Assembly: GCF_039555335.1 (NCBI RefSeq)
Contig: NW_027305500.1
Location: forward strand, 1 to 64,000
Direction: 5' to 3'
From: Amphiura filiformis
Lineage: Eukaryota > Echinodermata > Ophiuroidea > Amphilepidida > Amphiuridae
DNA: 64,000 nt
Positions within the stretch are counted from its first letter, which is position 1; every line of letters begins with the position of its first letter. The position numbers were made by a program, and so were the translations under genes. Of the stretch, positions 59,820 to 64,000 are shown one piece after another. Under the pieces are notes generated by a model, which saw nothing but the letters and a program-made list of their open reading frames with translations, was not told the origin of the DNA and searched no databases.

Positions 59820-61240
59820 GTAACAACTATTGCAAGATTGGTGTACAGAGTCTATGGGGTGTCAGCTGGACTACTTCACTTTACCCATCTTGTATAACAA
59901 TTGCTCAAAATGACATTTAGTTGTTTTTACCTGAATTAACCAGTTTGTTAAAGCCGGTGTTATTATTTATTGATGATATTATTTAATGATTGTGATACTC
60001 ATGTTGTCATGATAACTTATTACTAAGGATTTCTTAATACTTTTAAAAGTGATACCTATATGATTTTTATAAAATCATTATTGTAATAATTTAAGCATTA
60101 TTATTGATATTAATTTAAGCATTATTATTATTGGTATTTACTACCATTATCATTCCTACTGGAACAGGTGCTGGGTAATTAGAGATAGGCCTATCTTGAG
60201 AACCGCCCAACCCGAGAACCGCGAAATCTAGTTACTAATATTATTACAACATTTTGAATAAAGAATAACAAAATAAAAATTTCACTGAAATCGTACATTA
60301 TGGCTTTAAAGTAAATTAAAATGAAAATCCTGACGGTAACGCATAAGGTAAACATGGTAGTCGAACAATAGTTGTCGTTGGTAACGCATAACTTAAGATA
60401 AAAATAAAAAATGTAAACAATAGTCAAAAACCACTTTGAAGCGTAGAAGCATCTTAACTTGTCGATCTTTTGGTTGCCTTGGATAATGGGCTATTCTATT
60501 TGAAATCCTTACACCCCAATGGAAGACATGACTTTAATCTCCCACACAAGGGGTGTAGATTTCAAATGGAGTCACCCATTCAGGTAACCAAGTTTGAAAT
60601 TCACACTCCCTGTGTAGAAGATTAAGGTTAGCAACTATTTTAAACTGTTGCGAATGGTAGTGAGCTTTGGCAAAAACTGCATTGATCATTTCATAGCGAG
60701 TGTGTACATGTAGAAGAATTCAAATATCACAGATAGACTTTTGTAGGTCTTGTGGTTCTTGAGTTATGTTGTAAAGAGGGCTGAAACAACAACACTTTGT
60801 AAAACGTACATAATTCATTCACAACAAGAAATCAATCAAGTTTTCAAAGTATATGATTTGTGGAATGAACTTTTGCAAAACAAAGGTGTTATTTTTCAGT
60901 AATATATTGATTTAGATAATGAAAATCGATTTTTTGGCAGCTTCGACCAACAATACCTCGTCTCCCATTAAGATGATGTCAAATGGAATAGCACAACGGG
61001 TTCGCGGTTGCTTCTGTTTATTGCTTTATACCAATGTGTAGTACATCGTTCAGTGGGACTATCAGGAAAGGCCTTCTGGTTAATGTTCTTTGTATCTGTA
61101 TACATCCCTTTTGGGGGTATAAGGAAACTGGAATACAAATCGGGTTGTTAAGATAGTGTGACGATTCTAATCCTGCCTCCGATACAGATGGGTTCTACGT
61201 GTAATACATATTATAATGAAATTATCGTGTACATCATTAC
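59820..61240. other. Spacer upstream of the SRCR gene
   Basis: A small foldback lies at about 60487-60582 (GGGCTATTCTATTTGAAATC versus GATTTCAAATGGAGTCACCC). No first exon or signal-peptide exon of the SRCR gene could be fixed here. Confidence 0.4.
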
Positions 61241-61242
61241 AG

Positions 61243-61284
61243 GTGTAGTTATACCTGTTCTGAGTTTTAACAACATTGCAAATG
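61243..61284 (+). CDS. Possible small exon of the SRCR gene
   Basis: A 42-base stretch lies between TCATTACAG and GTAAGTAG. Its only open frame (VVIPVLSFNNIAN) has incoming and outgoing phase 1, which joins in frame to the SRCR exon at 62812 and would give ...N-A-A-Q-V-R-L-V-D. Support is only splice sites plus phase, so this is tentative. Confidence 0.3.
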
Positions 61285-61984
61285 GTAAGTAGTCACCATT
61301 AATTGTGACGTATCATGTCAAAAGGAGACAATTTGGGCAGGATCGTTAATGGAGACTTAGCATCTGCCGGGGGGTAATTTTTGTTTACAATTTAGGTTTG
61401 TTGCAAATTTGTGATGTTCTTAATGTTTAAAATATTGTCTGATAGTTTCAGACCGGAATATAACTGGCATCTTGCATTTTTGAGACGTTTTTCAAGAGTA
61501 ATTCCTATTCTCAACATAGTCAATAATATTTTTAAAGACCGATATCTCAATTTCCAATTTTATAATACCACAACTTATTAACTCAATATCTTGGCTTAGG
61601 AATGTCCGATTTCATTGGGGAAAACGGCGTTGTGGAGCAAAATATCTCTATTTTTAAGATATGTAAAAACCTTAAAATTGATAACCTGCCCAAAATTGTC
61701 TCTTTTTAACATGGCACGTCCCAATTATGTAATTTTGTTTCATACAATGTTTAAAACCATTATGTGCGGTCTTTTTAGATGGATATAGTTTTTTTAATCC
61801 GATTTGTTTTGGCCTATTTTTATTGTACCAACTTACACCATAATGTACGATTACATCAAATTTTAATTTTGTAATTCTTTACTCAAAAATGCTGTCAGGA
61901 ATTGTTTCTTTTTGGTCCATTTTAACCAGAAATAACATGGTAAAGTTAAGATACCCCACTGGCTATTTTGCTTGTTTAAGGGGA

Positions 61985-62012
61985 TTTATTATTATTATTA
62001 TTATTATTGTTA

Positions 62013-62089
<77 letters not shown>
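61985..62089 (+). repeat. (ATT)n microsatellite
   Basis: About 34 ATT units with two GTT variants near the left end. Confidence 0.95.
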
Positions 62090-62294
62090 TGCATTTTGTA
62101 AAAAATGAGAAAAAAAATTGGACAAAGTGGTATGCAAAATGAAGGGGCAAATATTCTCGTTCTATTGGTGGCATTGGTATCAATGTAGCTTACACGCTTT
62201 TAAAGGTAGAAGCTAAAAAGTGGTACATGTCTGAAAGGCAAAAGTTCATCAAATTAAAATTCCATTTTATTATAATAAAAATTAATGTCGTTAA

Positions 62295-62646
62295 GGGGGT
62301 ACTACACCCCTGGCAAATTTTGTGCCTATTTTTGCATTATTCTCAAAAATTATAGCGCGTTGGTGACAAGTAAGATATGTATATTATAGGGACAAGGACT
62401 ACACCTACTGCACTGAAAAATCAGCAACTCAAGGCAAGTAGTTATTGATTTATTGATCAAATATTGGTTTTCCCTCATTTTTGACTGTAACTCCACAACT
62501 GTTGTCTATGCTAAAATAAAATTTACAGTGCAGTAGTTGTAGTCCTTGCCCCTATAATATACATATCTTACTTGTCCCCAAAGCGCTATAATTTTTAAGA
62601 AAAATGCAAAAATAGGCACACATTTGGGCAGGGGTGTAGTACCCCC
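62295..62646. mobile_element. TTAA-flanked foldback MITE
   Basis: Ends GGGGGTACTACACCCCTG and CAGGGGTGTAGTACCCCC are flanked by TTAA at 62291-62294 and 62647-62650. Arms extend over 130 bases (ATATGTATATTATAGGG, GACTACACCTACTGCACTG and complements). It lies immediately upstream of the SRCR exon. Confidence 0.85.
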
Positions 62647-62811
62647 TTAATGCATGCTTGATTGTGCAAAGGCAAGCGAATATATCAGAAGGCAGCAGTT
62701 TACATCAACATTATTGTTTCGATTGGTAGTAAAAGTTATTATTTCATCAATATTATCTTTAAAACTTTACCTTGATCGGTTTCTGTTCTTGATCAATGTT
62801 TGTGCACCACA

Positions 62812-62946
62812 GCTGCTCAGGTCCGTTTAGTTGATGGTATTGACCCCAGCGAGGGCCGAGTCGAGATATTACATAATGGCGAATGGGGTACAGTTTGTGA
62901 TGATGATTGGTCTAAGCAAGATGCGATCGTAGTATGTCGACAAGTA
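62812..62946 (+). CDS. SRCR-domain exon (N-terminal half), gene continues right
   Basis: After acceptor CACCACAG the exon reads [20 protein letters not shown], then [12 protein letters not shown] and AIVVCRQV, up to donor GTAAGT at 62947. This is the N-terminal part of a scavenger receptor cysteine-rich domain: the VRLVxG start, the GRVE strand, WGTVCDDxW and the VVCRQ Cys are all present. Splitting the domain across exons fits group A SRCR genes. The next exon is not seen; a foldback and a LINE follow in the intron. SRCR genes are strongly expanded in echinoderms and amphioxus and linked to immunity, but the role of this gene is unknown. Confidence 0.8.
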
Positions 62947-62993
62947 GTAAGTACACACCCACATCCCCACGCCGATACATACCGTAAAAACTT

Positions 62994-63236
62994 GATAGTT
63001 AGCATATGTGCATACTACCGAGCGCTTTTGAAAACATGAAATTGTACGCAAAGTCCGGTGCTTTACCAACTGATCTAATGGGGTTGAGACAAAATTTTGC
63101 AGGTTTACTTGTTCGTATATAACTATGTGTATCGGTGATTTGCTCAAAACTCTTTACACTTTTGTGGATGGGGCTCTTCATGTTTGCATGTTTCAAAAGC
63201 GCTCGATAGTAAGCACATATGCTAACTATCTCGATC
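62994..63236. mobile_element. MITE with about 42-bp inverted ends, downstream of the SRCR exon
   Basis: ATAGTTAGCATATGTGCATA through GAGCGCTTTTGAAA pairs with TTTCAAAAGCGCTCGATAGT through CATATGCTAACTAT. Confidence 0.7.
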
Positions 63237-63261
63237 AAAACAAAGTTGTTCTTATGACCAT

Positions 63262-63840
63262 GTTAGATCATACGGCCGCCCGGGCGGCCGCCTTTGACAC
63301 CATCAACCATGTTACTCTCTTCGGTCGCCTCAGTAAAACCTTTGGCGTGTCTGGTCCACCACTTGATTGGTTTAAATCCTACATGCAATATCGCAACAGT
63401 CGTGTTAGCATTAATGAAACTTTATCTGAAGAAATCAAACGTGAATATGGAACACCTCAAGATTACATCATGGGGCATATCTTCAATTGACTACGTATAT
63501 CCAATTGGTAACATCATAACGCAAGTGCAATCTACTTTTTCACATTTATGCCGACGACATTTTTTTGCTATTCTGCTATTCATCGTCTTCAAGTTTGCAT
63601 ACAGGAAATTACAGTTGCTGGATGAAATTAAACAAATTAAAGTTATATGTGTAAAAAACTGAATTCATTTTATTTGGTTCACCACATAATACCAGAACAC
63701 ACTCTACCGATCATCTGACAGTTAGAAATTCTATTGTGATGCCATCTACATCCGTTCGCAATCTAAAGTCTGCACAAAAAGTAACTCAGCTGTTCGCCTA
63801 TAGATTCAAACCAAATAATTGTTTTCACAATATTTCAACA
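63262..63840 (+). mobile_element. Decayed LINE (CR1/L2-group) reverse transcriptase fragment
   Basis: RT motifs appear in order across frames: AAFDTINHVTLFGRLSKTFG, then GPPLDWFKSYMQYRNSRVSI, YGTPQDYIMG (normally GVPQGS), IYADDIF after a frameshift near 63540, and KTEFILFGSP with SSVRNL-like VRNLKSAQKVTQL. Frameshifts, stops and loss of the GVPQGS motif make it inactive. It probably lies inside an intron of the SRCR gene. Confidence 0.75.
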
Positions 63841-64000
63841 TAGAGAGGGATGATTTATTTACACGCATTTTGATACCCCATTCGTCAAATGTCGTTCAAT
63901 ATTAACAACACAGTAGTGCTTTTACAGAAAAATACCCGAATTTAAAAGTTGCAGTTTACAGCCACCAATGGTTATAATGCCAGCACTGTAAACACGTAAA

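Noticed and set aside
61889-62101. Isoleucine-rich 70-codon frame
   Set aside because: It is translation of the (ATT)n microsatellite.

Overview
The window looks like nuclear DNA of a marine invertebrate, most likely a deuterostome such as a hemichordate or echinoderm. That placement is inferred from gene and repeat content and is not proven. Coding density is low, genes are split by GT-AG introns, and the spacers are packed with MITEs, foldback elements, tRNA-derived SINEs, Penelope-like elements and LINE fragments. No bacterial operon structure is visible.

Positions 1-39000 hold the main content: three tandem same-strand copies of one gene (A 671-10278, B 14869-23238, C 25011-34765). Each has eight exons with identical splice phases (1-2-1-1-0-0-1) and an intact frame of 341, 341 or 345 codons. 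Each encodes a short N-terminal tail, one membrane segment at about residues 38-61, and an outer region built like a periplasmic type-2 solute-binding protein (amino-acid/SBP_bac_3 type). The S-x-x-R...F-S-K-P-F ligand motif and the G-Q-V-D-A-G-F strand of the second lobe are visible. No channel or permease part is present, so these look like membrane-tethered ligand-binding proteins. A and B share intron sequence and are the youngest pair; C is older. The 3' flank of A recurs after B and again near 37440-38975, so the duplicated unit is larger than the gene.

Between A and B (11300-14480) lies a nest of mobile DNA. A Penelope-like element (PLE1) carries a 683-bp MITE and a second, opposite-strand Penelope-like element (PLE2) with a 10-bp target duplication. 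Both Penelope copies are cut at the RT YVDD region, and both are joined there to an inverted copy of their own 3' end.

Positions 35000-57700 contain one clear host gene, an intronless class A GPCR on the minus strand (40140-41255). Around it are several well-delimited elements: a hAT-type MITE with an 8-bp TSD (45217-45663), TTAA-flanked MITEs, a mariner-like element with TA ends (47720-49393), and a 2.4-kb element with ten scattered copies of a TATTCGTAGGTAAC-like motif (49451-51890). A duplicated 0.8-kb repeat block (43554 and 54974) and a long near-perfect foldback (52314-52566) also lie here.

Positions 57700-59013 are a broken copy of a repeat-associated PIN/FEN-like gene. From 61243 to 62946 there is the 5' part of an SRCR-domain gene running off to the right, followed by a foldback element and a decayed LINE reverse transcriptase.
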